DNA of 64,000 nt from JBBROS01 sp963752225. GTDB lineage: Bacteria; Pseudomonadota; Alphaproteobacteria; Acetobacterales; Acetobacteraceae. Below the pieces are notes generated by a model. It had not been told where the DNA came from, searched no databases, and was given only the letters and a program-made list of their open reading frames with translations. The stretch is taken from the NCBI GenBank assembly GCA_963752225.1, contig CAVVXS010000009.1, forward strand, positions 930,001 to 994,000, written 5' to 3'. The stretch's first letter is position 1; each line of letters starts with the position of its first letter. Shown here in pieces: positions 11,168-21,430 of the stretch. The translations under genes were made by a program, and so were the position numbers.

Positions 11168-12037
11168 ATGAGACAGGATCGACACTTCCGGCTGAGCGGC
11201 CGCACCGCCATCGTCACCGGCGCCGGCAGCGGCATCGGGCGGGAGATCGCGGCCTGCCTCGCCCGCCGCGGCTGCAATCTCGCTCTGGCCGACATCAACG
11301 AGGCCGGGGTGAACGCCACCGCCGAGCGCCTGTCGTCGGCCGGCGTGCGCATCACCACTCACCGGCTCGACGTCGCCGACGAGGCCGCGGTCGCCGCTTT
11401 CCCGGACGAGGTGCGGCGCGGGCATGGCCGAGCCGAAGTGCTGGTCAACAATGCCGGCGTGGCCCTCAGCGGCACCTTCGAGCAGGTCTCGGCGGCCGAC
11501 TTCGACTGGGTGCTGTCGATCAACTTCTGGGGCGTGGTGCGGATGACGCGCGCGTTCCTGCCGATGCTGAAGCAGGCGGACGAGGCGCGGCTGGTGAACC
11601 TGTCGAGCCTGTTCGGCCTGGTGGCGCCGCCGGGTCAGACCGCCTATTGCGCCAGCAAGTTCGCCGTCCGCGGCTTTTCCGAGTCGTTGCGGCAGGAACT
11701 GCGCCGCTCGCCGGTCGGGATCACCGTGGTCCACCCCGGCGGCGTCGCCACCGCCATCGCCCGCAACGCCCGCATCGGCGCCGTGCCCGCACATGAGCTG
11801 GAGCGGCAGCGCGCCACGTTCCAACGTGCCCTGCGGCTGCCGGCCGACGTGGCCGGGGAGACGATCGTCCGCGCCGTCGAGCGCCGCCGCAACCGCGTGC
11901 TGGTTGGCCGCGACGCGCAGATCGCCGCCATGATCGAGCGCCTTGCGCCCACGTCCTACTGGCCGGTGCTCGAGCGCATGATGTCGTCCGGACAACCGGC
12001 GCGTCCAAGCTCGGCGCCGGCCGAGGTCGCCGGCTGA
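11168..12037 (+). CDS. SDR-family oxidoreductase
   Basis: Classical short-chain dehydrogenase/reductase of 289 residues. The cofactor motif TGAGSGIG is near the N-terminus, NNAG near residue 95, and the catalytic Tyr/Lys pair appears in YCASK. Acidic residue at the end of the second strand (ALADIN) suggests preference for NAD(H), an inference only. The C-terminal half carries the lipid/steroid-SDR-like segment VHPGGVATAIA. The frame could start at TTG 11156 overlapping the upstream stop, but ATG 11168 is more conventional and only eight bases from that stop. It overlaps the alpha/beta hydrolase gene at 12037, so the three genes 11168-14507 read as one translationally coupled unit. Substrate unknown. 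Confidence 0.88.
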   Translation: MRQDRHFRLSGRTAIVTGAGSGIGREIAACLARRGCNLALADINEAGVNATAERLSSAGVRITTHRLDVADEAAVAAFPDEVRRGHGRAEVLVNNAGVALSGTFEQVSAADFDWVLSINFWGVVRMTRAFLPMLKQADEARLVNLSSLFGLVAPPGQTAYCASKFAVRGFSESLRQELRRSPVGITVVHPGGVATAIARNARIGAVPAHELERQRATFQRALRLPADVAGETIVRAVERRRNRVLVGRDAQIAAMIERLAPTSYWPVLERMMSSGQPARPSSAPAEVAG

Positions 12038-13001
12038 TGCGCCGTTTGATGGGGTGGCTGCTCGGGACCACGGCGGCGACCGGCGCCGGACTGGCGCTGT
12101 TCAGCTTGTTCACCGCGCGCCGGGTCGAAGCGGCGGTGCCGGCGCAGGGCCGGTTTCTCGAGGTCGGCGGGCAGCACATCCACTACACCGACGCCGGCAG
12201 CGGCCCGGCGATCGTCCTGCTGCATGGGCTCGGCGGCCAGGTGCGCAATTTCCCGCGCGAGGTGATTGGGCCCTTGTCGCGCGACTTCCGCGTGGTCGCG
12301 ATCGACCGGCCCGGCAGCGGCCACTCGCGCCGCCCGCTCGGCGCGCCGGCGCAGATCAGCCACCAGGTCCGGACGATTGCCGCGGTCATTCGCCACCTCG
12401 GGCTCGACCGGCCGCTGGTGGTCGGGCACTCGCTGGGCGGGGCGATGGCGCTGGCCTTGGCGCTCGACCACCCGGACGTGGTGGGCGGGCTCGCGCTGAT
12501 CGCCCCGCTGACCCAGCCGCAGGAACAGGTGCCGTCACCGTTCCGCGCCCTCGTGGTGCGCTCGCGCTGGTTGCGCCTGCTTGCGGCCTGGACGGTGGCA
12601 GTGCCGGGCGCGATGGCGCGGGGCGCGGCGGCGCTGCAGGAGGTGTTCGGGCCCGACCCGATCCCGCTCGACTACGGCACCAAGGGCGGCGGCCTGTTGA
12701 GCCTGCGGCCGAGCGCGTTCTACACGGCATCCAGCGACCTCGTGGCGATCAACGACGACCTGCCGGGCTATGCTGCCCGCTACGGCACTCTGGCGGTGCC
12801 GGTGGGCATCCTGTTCGGCAGCGCGGACCGGATCCTCGACCCGGCGATCCACGGCCGCAAGACCGCTGCCATGATCCCCGGGGCCGAGCTCGACCTGGTG
12901 CAGGGCGGCGGCCACATGACCCCGATCGCCGCGCCGGAGCGCACCGTTGCGTTCATTCGGCGGCTGGCGGCGCAGCTCGCGCGCAAGGAACCTGTCCTGT
13001 C

Positions 13002-13005
<4 letters not shown>
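12037..13005 (+). CDS. Alpha/beta-fold hydrolase
   Basis: 322-residue alpha/beta hydrolase. The N-terminus has a hydrophobic segment (about residues 5-25) that could be a signal anchor. The oxyanion motif LLHGLGG is near 68, the nucleophile elbow GHSLGG near 131 with Ser as nucleophile, an acid in FGSADRILDP, and the catalytic His in QGGGHMTPI. The type is that of esterases, epoxide hydrolases and lactonases. Its position between an SDR and a Baeyer-Villiger-type monooxygenase suggests hydrolysis of the ester or lactone made by that enzyme (inference). It overlaps both neighbours by one to four bases. Confidence 0.88.
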
Positions 13006-14507
<1,502 letters not shown>

Positions 14508-14833
14508 GGCGGCCCGGGCTACGCATATGTACCGCCACGTTCCGTAGAGGTGAATGAGACCGGGGCGGTTCATCTGACCCGTGTTTGTGAGATTTTGTTA
14601 CAGTCGAACAGCAATTCTGTGGCCGATTTGCCGCATATGTTGTGCGTGAACACTGAGCCCACACTTGATTGTTGACAGTATTCTAACAATTCGGTCAACT
14701 TCTGGACCTGAAACGGTCCTGCGACGGAGTCGGCATTCGTTAACCATGACCTGTCTGACGCCTCGGGCGCTGGTGGGGCGTGAATCACAGAATGTCCGAT
14801 CCGAACGCGGACAGGGATGAGGGGACGAAGCCG
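14508..14833 (+). other. AT-richer intergenic region with possible promoter
   Basis: No convincing gene. The stretch 14575-14710 is clearly more AT-rich than its surroundings. A TTGACA hexamer at 14672-14677 could be a -35 box for the downstream outer-membrane protein, but no good -10 box lies at the right distance, so the promoter is only suggested. Confidence 0.35.
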
Positions 14834-15862
14834 ATGACGTGCAAACCGACGCTGCGAAGCCTGGTGGCAGCAACCACGATGGTTGTCGCCGCGACCGGGC
14901 CGGGTCTCGCGACCGAGTTCGGCCAGACGCACGTCGACCTCGACTACATCGACACGCTGGCGGGCTACAATCTGCCGCCCGGGTTCTATGTCCGCGACGA
15001 CATCAACTACAACATCTCCAAGCGTCTGAACGATCAGAACGGCAATCGCGTCCAGTTGAATGGCGGCCGCCTCGGCACCGTGCCGCTCAAGTTCTACCAA
15101 AGCAATGCCGCCAACGTGTTCAGCCTGATCTATTCGTCCAACTACGTCGTGCCGTTCATCAATGCACGGCTCGGGACTGCGGTCTATGGCTTCTATGCGG
15201 AGTCCCGGGCGGAAGCGAAGTTCACGCTGTTCGGGCGCACGACCGGTTCGGGCGAGACGCGCCGCGGATTCGGCGACCTGACGGTGGTGCCGGTATTCCT
15301 GCAATGGCAGGTCCCTTCTGCGAACCTGTCGATCATCCTGTCGCCGCTCGAGTTCACGGCGCCGAGCGGGCAGTACAATGAAACCGATCCGATCGGCAAC
15401 AATATCGGGCTCAACTACTGGAGCTACCGTCCCGCCCTGGAGCTGACATACCTGAACGCAACCGGGCAGGAAGCGTCAGCCAACATGAATCTGTCGTTCA
15501 ACTCGCAGAACAACGCCACCAAATACAAGTCTGGCAACGAGTTCTCCATCACCTACGTGTTGCAGCAGCATTTCTCGCCGCAATTCGCCGCCGGGCTCGA
15601 GGGTTACTACTACCGGCAGTTCACCGACGACACCCAGAACGGCACCGTGGTGAACACCGTGCGCTCGCCGAGCCCGCTGGTTCCGTTCGATCCGCTCAAC
15701 GGCGGCACCGGCAACCGCGGCGAGGTGTTCGCGCTCGGGCCGACCATCACGTGGACGCCGACGCCGCGGATCAACACCAACTTCCATTGGGCGCACGAGG
15801 TGTTCTCGTTCAACCGCAAGCAAGGCGAGGCTTTCTGGGTGCGGGCGTCCTACCACTTCTGA
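14834..15862 (+). CDS. Outer-membrane transporter-like barrel protein (phenol-degradation/SphA type)
   Basis: 342-residue secreted protein. It begins with a Lys-containing n-region and hydrophobic core ending GPGLA before TEFGQ, a likely Sec signal peptide. The mature part has alternating polar/aromatic strands, a conserved DYIDTLAGYNLPPGFYVRDD-like opening, and ends in a C-terminal Phe after SYHF, as outer-membrane barrels do. It resembles the transporter proteins often listed as involved in the meta-pathway of phenol degradation, found next to hydrophobic-compound catabolic operons. ATG 14834 is preceded by GGGGACGAAG and gives the best signal peptide; the frame is open from 14780. Probable role: uptake of hydrophobic substrate for the catabolic operon upstream (inference). 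Confidence 0.8.
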   Translation: MTCKPTLRSLVAATTMVVAATGPGLATEFGQTHVDLDYIDTLAGYNLPPGFYVRDDINYNISKRLNDQNGNRVQLNGGRLGTVPLKFYQSNAANVFSLIYSSNYVVPFINARLGTAVYGFYAESRAEAKFTLFGRTTGSGETRRGFGDLTVVPVFLQWQVPSANLSIILSPLEFTAPSGQYNETDPIGNNIGLNYWSYRPALELTYLNATGQEASANMNLSFNSQNNATKYKSGNEFSITYVLQQHFSPQFAAGLEGYYYRQFTDDTQNGTVVNTVRSPSPLVPFDPLNGGTGNRGEVFALGPTITWTPTPRINTNFHWAHEVFSFNRKQGEAFWVRASYHF

Positions 15863-15884
15863 CGCGGCCCACTTCCGACACGGC

Positions 15885-16043
15885 CCGACGCTGATCTTCG
15901 ACGTGGATGGAATGCTGGTCGACTCGGTCGACCAGCACGGGCGGGCATGGCCGGACGCCTCTTGCGCGTTCGGGCACAGGATCGAGGCAAGCGGTAAGGC
16001 GCCGGGGCGAGATCCTCGAGCCCGGCACGCGTCCGGCGGTTGA
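15885..16043 (+). pseudogene. Remnant of a HAD-superfamily phosphatase N-terminus
   Basis: About 52 codons translate to LIFDVDGMLVDSVDQHGRAW and then AFGH, the motif-I region of phosphoglycolate-phosphatase-like HAD hydrolases, ending at TGA 16041-16043. The normal protein is about 220 residues; nothing downstream continues it and no start codon with ribosome-binding site is evident. Motif I has Met instead of the usual Thr (DVDGM for DVDGT). I read it as a decayed gene fragment between the barrel protein and the ABC transporter. Confidence 0.6.
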
Positions 16044-16125
16044 ACGGGCCCGGCCGCGATTGCACCCCCCTCCGTTCGTCCCTATCGTCCGAACGAAGAA
16101 TAAACGTTGTCGGGGGGAACGCCAC

Positions 16126-17352
16126 GTGCCTGAGCAAACCCGCTTGCCGGTCACCCGGCGCGCGCTGATCGGCGCAACTGCTGCCACCCTGGTAGCCCCT
16201 GCCCTGCTCCGGGCACAGCCGGCGACGATCAAAATCGGCTTCCCCGTCCCGCTCACCGGGCCCTACGGCACCGAAGCCGCCGACCAGGTCCGCTGCGGCC
16301 AGCTCGCGGTGGCCGAGTTCAACGAGGCGGGCGGGCTCGATGGGCGGCGCGCCGAGCTGCTGCCGCGCGACGACAAGCTCGACCCTGGCGAGGCCGCCAC
16401 GCGCACGCTGGAGCTGGTGGAGAAGGACCGCGTGGACTTCGTGGTCGGCAGCCTGTCGGCGTCGGTGCAGCTTGCGATCAACAACATCACCAAGCAGCGA
16501 AAGGTTCTGTTCAACTCCATCAGCCAGTCGGACCAGATTACCGCCCTGCCCGACTGGAGCCGCTACACCTTCCACGAGGCGATGACGCCCCATCTGACGG
16601 CGGGCGCGGTCGGGCGGTATGCGTTCGGCAAGTTCGGCAAGCGGGTCGTCTTCCTGAGCGCCGACTACGCCTATGGCAAGGAGATGGTGGAGGGGTTCAA
16701 GGCGGCGGGCCAAGTAGCAGGGATCGAGGTGCTGGCCGAGTTGCGGCATCCGCTCGGGACGACCGATTACTCCACCTTGCTGCCGCGGATCCAAGCGCTG
16801 AAGCCCGACATCTTGTGCCTATGCAATTTCGGCCGTGACCAGCAGATCTCGATCAAGCAGGCGACCGATTTCGGGCTGAAGCGCACGACGCGGATCGTCG
16901 CACCCATCCTGCTCTACACCAGCCGGGTCGCGGGCGGCGCGCAGGCGTTCGACGGCGTGGTGGGCGGGACGTCGTACTACTGGGGCGCGGAAGCCAGCAT
17001 CCCGAGCGCCAAGACGTTCAACGACCGCTATCGCAAGGCTTACGACAACAAGGTCCCCTCCGACTACGGCGCGCTCGGCTATGCGGGGGTGCGCACGGTG
17101 CTCACGGCGGCCAAGCAGGCCGGCAGCACGGACGTCGAGAAGGTGATCGAGGTGCTGCAGGACCTCAAATACGACTTCTACAAGGGCCCGCAGCGTTATC
17201 GCGCCTGCGACCACCAATCGGTGCAGTCGGTGTTCATCATCGAAAGCAAGTCGAAGGACATGTCGAGCCCCTCCGACGTGTTCAACATTCTCGAGACGGC
17301 GCCGGCCAGCGAGGACGCGCTGGTGAGCTGCAAGGACGAGGGGCACGCGTAA
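16126..17352 (+). CDS. livK: ABC transporter periplasmic binding protein, branched-chain amino acid type
   Basis: Solute-binding protein of 408 residues in the Leu/Ile/Val/amide-binding family. The N-terminus TRRALIGATAATLVAP has a twin-arginine-like pair followed by a hydrophobic core, so it is exported, perhaps via Tat. Mature protein starts near ATIKIGFPVPLTGPYGTEA, with the typical first ligand loop; VFLSADYAYG and the second-domain region are present. GTG 16126 lies 6-10 bases after a GGGGGGAA box and is the best start, although the frame is open from 15907. It is followed at 12 bases by the first permease, so it is the receptor of this importer. The family binds amino acids, amides or urea; the actual ligand cannot be told. 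Confidence 0.9.
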   Translation: MPEQTRLPVTRRALIGATAATLVAPALLRAQPATIKIGFPVPLTGPYGTEAADQVRCGQLAVAEFNEAGGLDGRRAELLPRDDKLDPGEAATRTLELVEKDRVDFVVGSLSASVQLAINNITKQRKVLFNSISQSDQITALPDWSRYTFHEAMTPHLTAGAVGRYAFGKFGKRVVFLSADYAYGKEMVEGFKAAGQVAGIEVLAELRHPLGTTDYSTLLPRIQALKPDILCLCNFGRDQQISIKQATDFGLKRTTRIVAPILLYTSRVAGGAQAFDGVVGGTSYYWGAEASIPSAKTFNDRYRKAYDNKVPSDYGALGYAGVRTVLTAAKQAGSTDVEKVIEVLQDLKYDFYKGPQRYRACDHQSVQSVFIIESKSKDMSSPSDVFNILETAPASEDALVSCKDEGHA

Positions 17353-17364
17353 CGGCGTCCGGCC

Positions 17365-18255
17365 ATGATGGATGGCATCAGCCCCGACCTGATCGCGCTG
17401 CAAATCTTCACCGGCCTGGCGCTCGGCGCGATCTACGTGCTGGTGGCGCTCGGCATGTCGCTGCTGTTCGGCATGCTGACGGTGGTCAACTTCGCCCATG
17501 GCGCGTTCTACATGCTGGGGGCCTATGCCGCGGTGGCGCTGCTGGGGCTCGGGGCCAATTTCTGGGTGTGCCTGTTCTTCGCCCCGCTCGCGGTCGGCTT
17601 GCTCGGGCTCGCGGTGGAACGCGTTCTGATCCGGCCGCTGTACGGGCGGGGGATCGACTATCCGCTGTTGCTGACGTTCGGGCTGTCCTACGTGATGATC
17701 GAGGGCGTCCGCATCCTGTTCGGCACCCAGGCGATCCCGTTCGACACGCCCGACGCCCTGGTCGGCGCCACCGACATCTGGATCGGCTATTTCCCGACCT
17801 ACCGCCTGTTCGTGATCGGCGTGACCGGTGTCGTGCTGCTCGGGCTGTGGCTGTTTCTCGAGCGTACGCCGTATGGGCTCATCATCCGTGCCGGCGCGCG
17901 CGATCCGCAGATCGTGCGCATTCTGGGGATCGATGTCGGCCGGGTTTGGCTGGTGGTGTTCGGCATCGGCACTGGGCTCGCGGCGCTGGCGGGGCTGCTG
18001 GCGGCGCCGCTGCAGGGGGCCAGCGCGGAGATGGGCGACAGCGTGCTGGCGATCGCCTTCGTGGTGACGGTGGTGGGCGGCATGGGCTCGCTGCTGGGCG
18101 CGGTGCTGGCCGGGCTGCTGGTGGGCGTCGTCGTGAGCCTCGCCTCGCTGTTCGCGCCGGAGATGGCGCAGGTGTCGATTTTCGCGCTGATGGCGATCGT
18201 GCTGCTGATCCGGCCGCAGGGGTTCTTCGGCCGTGCCGGGTTGATGAGCGGCTAG
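17365..18255 (+). CDS. livH: ABC transporter inner-membrane permease (LivH type)
   Basis: Hydrophobic protein of 296 residues with about eight membrane segments, beginning IFTGLALGAIYVLVALGMSL and containing the NFAHGAFYMLGAY segment characteristic of LivH/UrtB permeases. The EAA-like cytoplasmic loop region ERTPYGLIIRAGARDP precedes the ATPase-contacting helix. It pairs with the LivM-type permease that starts two bases after its stop. Imports the ligand delivered by the binding protein encoded just upstream. Confidence 0.93.
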   Translation: MMDGISPDLIALQIFTGLALGAIYVLVALGMSLLFGMLTVVNFAHGAFYMLGAYAAVALLGLGANFWVCLFFAPLAVGLLGLAVERVLIRPLYGRGIDYPLLLTFGLSYVMIEGVRILFGTQAIPFDTPDALVGATDIWIGYFPTYRLFVIGVTGVVLLGLWLFLERTPYGLIIRAGARDPQIVRILGIDVGRVWLVVFGIGTGLAALAGLLAAPLQGASAEMGDSVLAIAFVVTVVGGMGSLLGAVLAGLLVGVVVSLASLFAPEMAQVSIFALMAIVLLIRPQGFFGRAGLMSG

Positions 18256-18256
18256 C

Positions 18257-19222
18257 GTGAGCCAGGCCCTCGCCCTCCCTTCGCCCCGAGCGCATTGGAT
18301 GTCCGTGGCGACCCGGCACCGCGTGCTGCTCGCGGTCGCCTTCCTGGCCGTCTTTCCGCTGCTGATGCCGTTCAAGGCGATTGCGGTGAACATCCTGATC
18401 TACGGGCTGTTCGCGCTCGGCTTCAACCTGCTCTACGGCACCATGGGGCTGCTGTCGTTCGGCCACGCGGCGCTGTTCGGCGGCGGCGCCTATGCGTGCG
18501 GCATCGCGATGGTGCATTTCGGCCTGCCGTGGTGGGCGGGCGTCATCGCGTCCGTGCTGGCCGGCGCCGGGGTCGCCGCTGTCATCGGCGGGCTCGCGAC
18601 CCGCACGCGCGGCATCTACTTCGCAATGGTGACGCTCGCGCTGTCGCAATGCGTCTACTACGTCGCCTTCCAGGCCACGTCCTGGACCGGCGGCGAGAAC
18701 GGGCTGCGCGGCGTCTCGCTCGGGCGCATCGGGCCACTCGACTTCGTGGACCCCACCACGCGCTACTACGTGGTCGCCGCCTTCGTATCGCTGGCCCTCT
18801 ACGTGCTGTCGCGCATCCTCAATTCGCCGTTCGGCGCGGCGATGCAGGCGCTGCGCGAGAACGAAGCGCGGGCGCGCGCCTGCGGCTTCGACGTGCGCGC
18901 GACCCGCTGGCTGGCGTTCGTGCTGTCGGGCGGGTTCTGCGGCCTGGCCGGCGCGATGCAGGCGCTGCATCTGGGCATCGTGCCGATCGAGACGCTGACG
19001 GTCGCGACATCCGGCACCGTGGTGATGATGGCGCTGCTGGGCGGCATGGGCACGTTCTTCGGCCCGTTCATCGGCGCCGGCATCTTTTTACTCCTCGAAA
19101 ACCTCGTGTCGTTGTGGACGGTGCACTGGCAGCTTGTCGTCGGCATTGTGTTCATCGTCTGCGTGCTTTTCTTCCCGAGCGGCGTCTGGGGCACATTGCT
19201 AAAATTACTCGGCCGGGCATGA
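18257..19222 (+). CDS. livM: ABC transporter inner-membrane permease (LivM type)
   Basis: Second permease of the importer, 321 residues, with a short polar N-terminus, about nine hydrophobic segments, and the LivM hallmark YGLFALGFNLLYGTMGLLSF. The ATPase-contact loop FGAAMQALRENEARARACGF is clear. Starts at GTG 18257 two bases after livH and overlaps livG as ATGA at 19219, so expression is coupled. Confidence 0.93.
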   Translation: MSQALALPSPRAHWMSVATRHRVLLAVAFLAVFPLLMPFKAIAVNILIYGLFALGFNLLYGTMGLLSFGHAALFGGGAYACGIAMVHFGLPWWAGVIASVLAGAGVAAVIGGLATRTRGIYFAMVTLALSQCVYYVAFQATSWTGGENGLRGVSLGRIGPLDFVDPTTRYYVVAAFVSLALYVLSRILNSPFGAAMQALRENEARARACGFDVRATRWLAFVLSGGFCGLAGAMQALHLGIVPIETLTVATSGTVVMMALLGGMGTFFGPFIGAGIFLLLENLVSLWTVHWQLVVGIVFIVCVLFFPSGVWGTLLKLLGRA

Positions 19223-19968
19223 GCGAGTACATCATGCAGACCGACCGTGTCGGGAAGTCATTTGGAAAATTCGTGGCGCTGCGCGACGTGTCGGCGCGGT
19301 TCCGGCAGGGGCAGCTTACCGGGATCATCGGTCCCAACGGCGCCGGCAAGAGCACCTACTTCAACACCCTGTCCGGCGCCTTCCCGCCCACGGCCGGCCG
19401 CATCCTGTTCGACGGGCGCGACATCACCGGCACGCCGCAGCACCGGTTCGCGCGCATGGGCATCGCCAAGTCCTTCCAGATCACCACCGTGTTCAACCAG
19501 CTCAGTGCGTTGGAGAACGTCCGCGTGGCGTTGCAGGCGCTGCGCTCCCGTTACGACGTGTGGCGGCCACGGATCCGGCATGCCGACCTCATTGAGGAAG
19601 CCGGCGCGCTGCTCGACAGCGTCGGCCTGTGGCCGCGGCGTGAGCGCCTGGCCGCGACGCTGGCGCATGGCGAGCAGCGGGCGCTGGAGATCGCGATGGC
19701 GCTCGCGAGCCGGCCGCGGCTGTTGCTGCTGGACGAGCCGACCGCCGGCATGTCGCCGGAGGAAACCCGCGCCATGATGGAGTTGATCACGCGACTTGCG
19801 GCCGAGCGGACGGTGATCCTGGTCGAGCACAAGATGAAGCTGGTGATGGGCATTTGCGACCACCTGCTGGTGCTGCACCACGGCGAGAAGCTGGCCGAGG
19901 GCAGCCCGGCGGCGATCCGGAGCAATGAGACGGTGAAGCGGGTTTACCTTGGGCAGAGAGAGCACTGA
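19219..19968 (+). CDS. livG: ABC transporter ATP-binding protein (LivG type)
   Basis: ATPase subunit of 249 residues. Walker A GPNGAGKST near 37, the LivG-specific longer linker between Walker A and signature, a divergent signature LAHGEQRALEIAMALA, Walker B LLLLDEPTAGMSPEE and H-loop LVEHKM. The frame is open from 18295 through the permease; the real start is ATG 19219, overlapping the livM stop. It works as a heterodimer with the LivF-type ATPase downstream, from which it is separated by an unusual palindromic repeat. Confidence 0.93.
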   Translation: MSEYIMQTDRVGKSFGKFVALRDVSARFRQGQLTGIIGPNGAGKSTYFNTLSGAFPPTAGRILFDGRDITGTPQHRFARMGIAKSFQITTVFNQLSALENVRVALQALRSRYDVWRPRIRHADLIEEAGALLDSVGLWPRRERLAATLAHGEQRALEIAMALASRPRLLLLDEPTAGMSPEETRAMMELITRLAAERTVILVEHKMKLVMGICDHLLVLHHGEKLAEGSPAAIRSNETVKRVYLGQREH

Positions 19969-20091
19969 AGGCCAGGGGCCTTGCCCCTGGACCCCAGCAA
20001 AGGCTGGACCTTTGCAATCCCGGACTAAAATTTCCGGGGTTTGGGGCCCGCGGCCCCAATGGGGTCGAGGGGCAAAGCCCCTCGCCTTGTC
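19969..20091. repeat. GC-rich palindromic intergenic element inside the liv operon
   Basis: The 123 bases between livG and livF hold three stem-loops: CCAGGGG/CCCCTGG near 19975-19993, GGGGCC/GGCCCC near 20044-20058, and CGAGGGGC-AAA-GCCCCTCG at 20066-20084. Related stretches containing CCCTGGACCC occur near 21190 and, in reverse, near 24030. The layout is that of a mobile repetitive extragenic palindrome family. The last stem ends just before the livF start and could affect its translation. Confidence 0.65.
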
Positions 20092-20796
<705 letters not shown>

Positions 20797-20798
20797 GC

Positions 20799-21175
20799 CG
20801 GGGCTTCAACCGCGCCGCCCTAGCCCGCCTCGCCGGCCTCCGCCCCGCCCTCACCACCCGCCTCGGCACCGCCTTGCGCCACACCGCCGCCGAGCTCGCC
20901 CCCACCCGCGCCTGGCACCGCCTGGTGCTGGCGCTCACCGACGGCGAGCCCTCCGACATCGACGTCCCCAACCATACCGTCCTAATCACCGACGCTCGCC
21001 GGGCCGTCCTGGGCCTGCGCTCCGCCGGTATCGACGTCTTCGGGTCGTCCTGGACCCCGCCGGCGTCGGCTCCGCCACGCCGATCTTCGGCCGCGCGAAC
21101 GCGATCCCGATCAGCGACTTGGCCGACCTGCCGTCACATCTGGCAGGGCTCTACTTCCGATTTGTGCGCCGGTAA
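20799..21175 (+). pseudogene. norD: norD C-terminal remnant with a frameshift
   Basis: Directly after livF, translation gives the VWA-domain end of a NorD/CbbO-type nitric-oxide-reductase activation protein: LAGLRPALTTRLGTALRH, LALTDGEPSDIDVP, DARRAVLGLRSAGIDVF. At about 21042-21046 the frame breaks, and the next frame continues VVLDPAGVGSATPIFGRANA and ends FRFVRR with TAA at 21173-21175. One G lost in the GGG run would explain it. The intact protein has about 600 residues; only the last ~125 are left and there is no start. It is therefore a decayed gene, not an active one. Confidence 0.75.
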
Positions 21176-21430
21176 GCAAGGCCGGGGCGCCGCCCTGGAC
21201 CCGCTGGGGCGAGAGCCCAGACTGCCTCAGCAATCGCACTTTGCAGATTCGCGGGTAGCTATGCGCGGGTTTACCTGGCCGGAAGCGGGCGGGCCGGTTC
21301 CTGTAGTTGAGGAGGGTAGCTCGCAATGTCCATTGATTTAGCGTGGATGAATGCAGCCCGAAGCAGGACTAAGCACCCCGGGTGAGTTCCAGCGAAGGTG
21401 CCCAGGTTAAACCATTATGGAGTTTAACGT
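21176..21430. other. Intergenic region with repeat relic and inverted repeat before the nuclease-like gene
   Basis: No gene seen. 21180-21225 resembles the GC-rich repeat found between livG and livF (CCCTGGACCCGC followed by GGGGCGAGAGCCC). Composition then drops in GC toward the next gene. A perfect 7-bp inverted repeat GTTAAAC / GTTTAAC (21406-21412 and 21422-21428) flanks the GGAG ribosome-binding site and sits three bases before the ATG, so it could be an operator or an RNA hairpin hiding the site. Confidence 0.45.
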
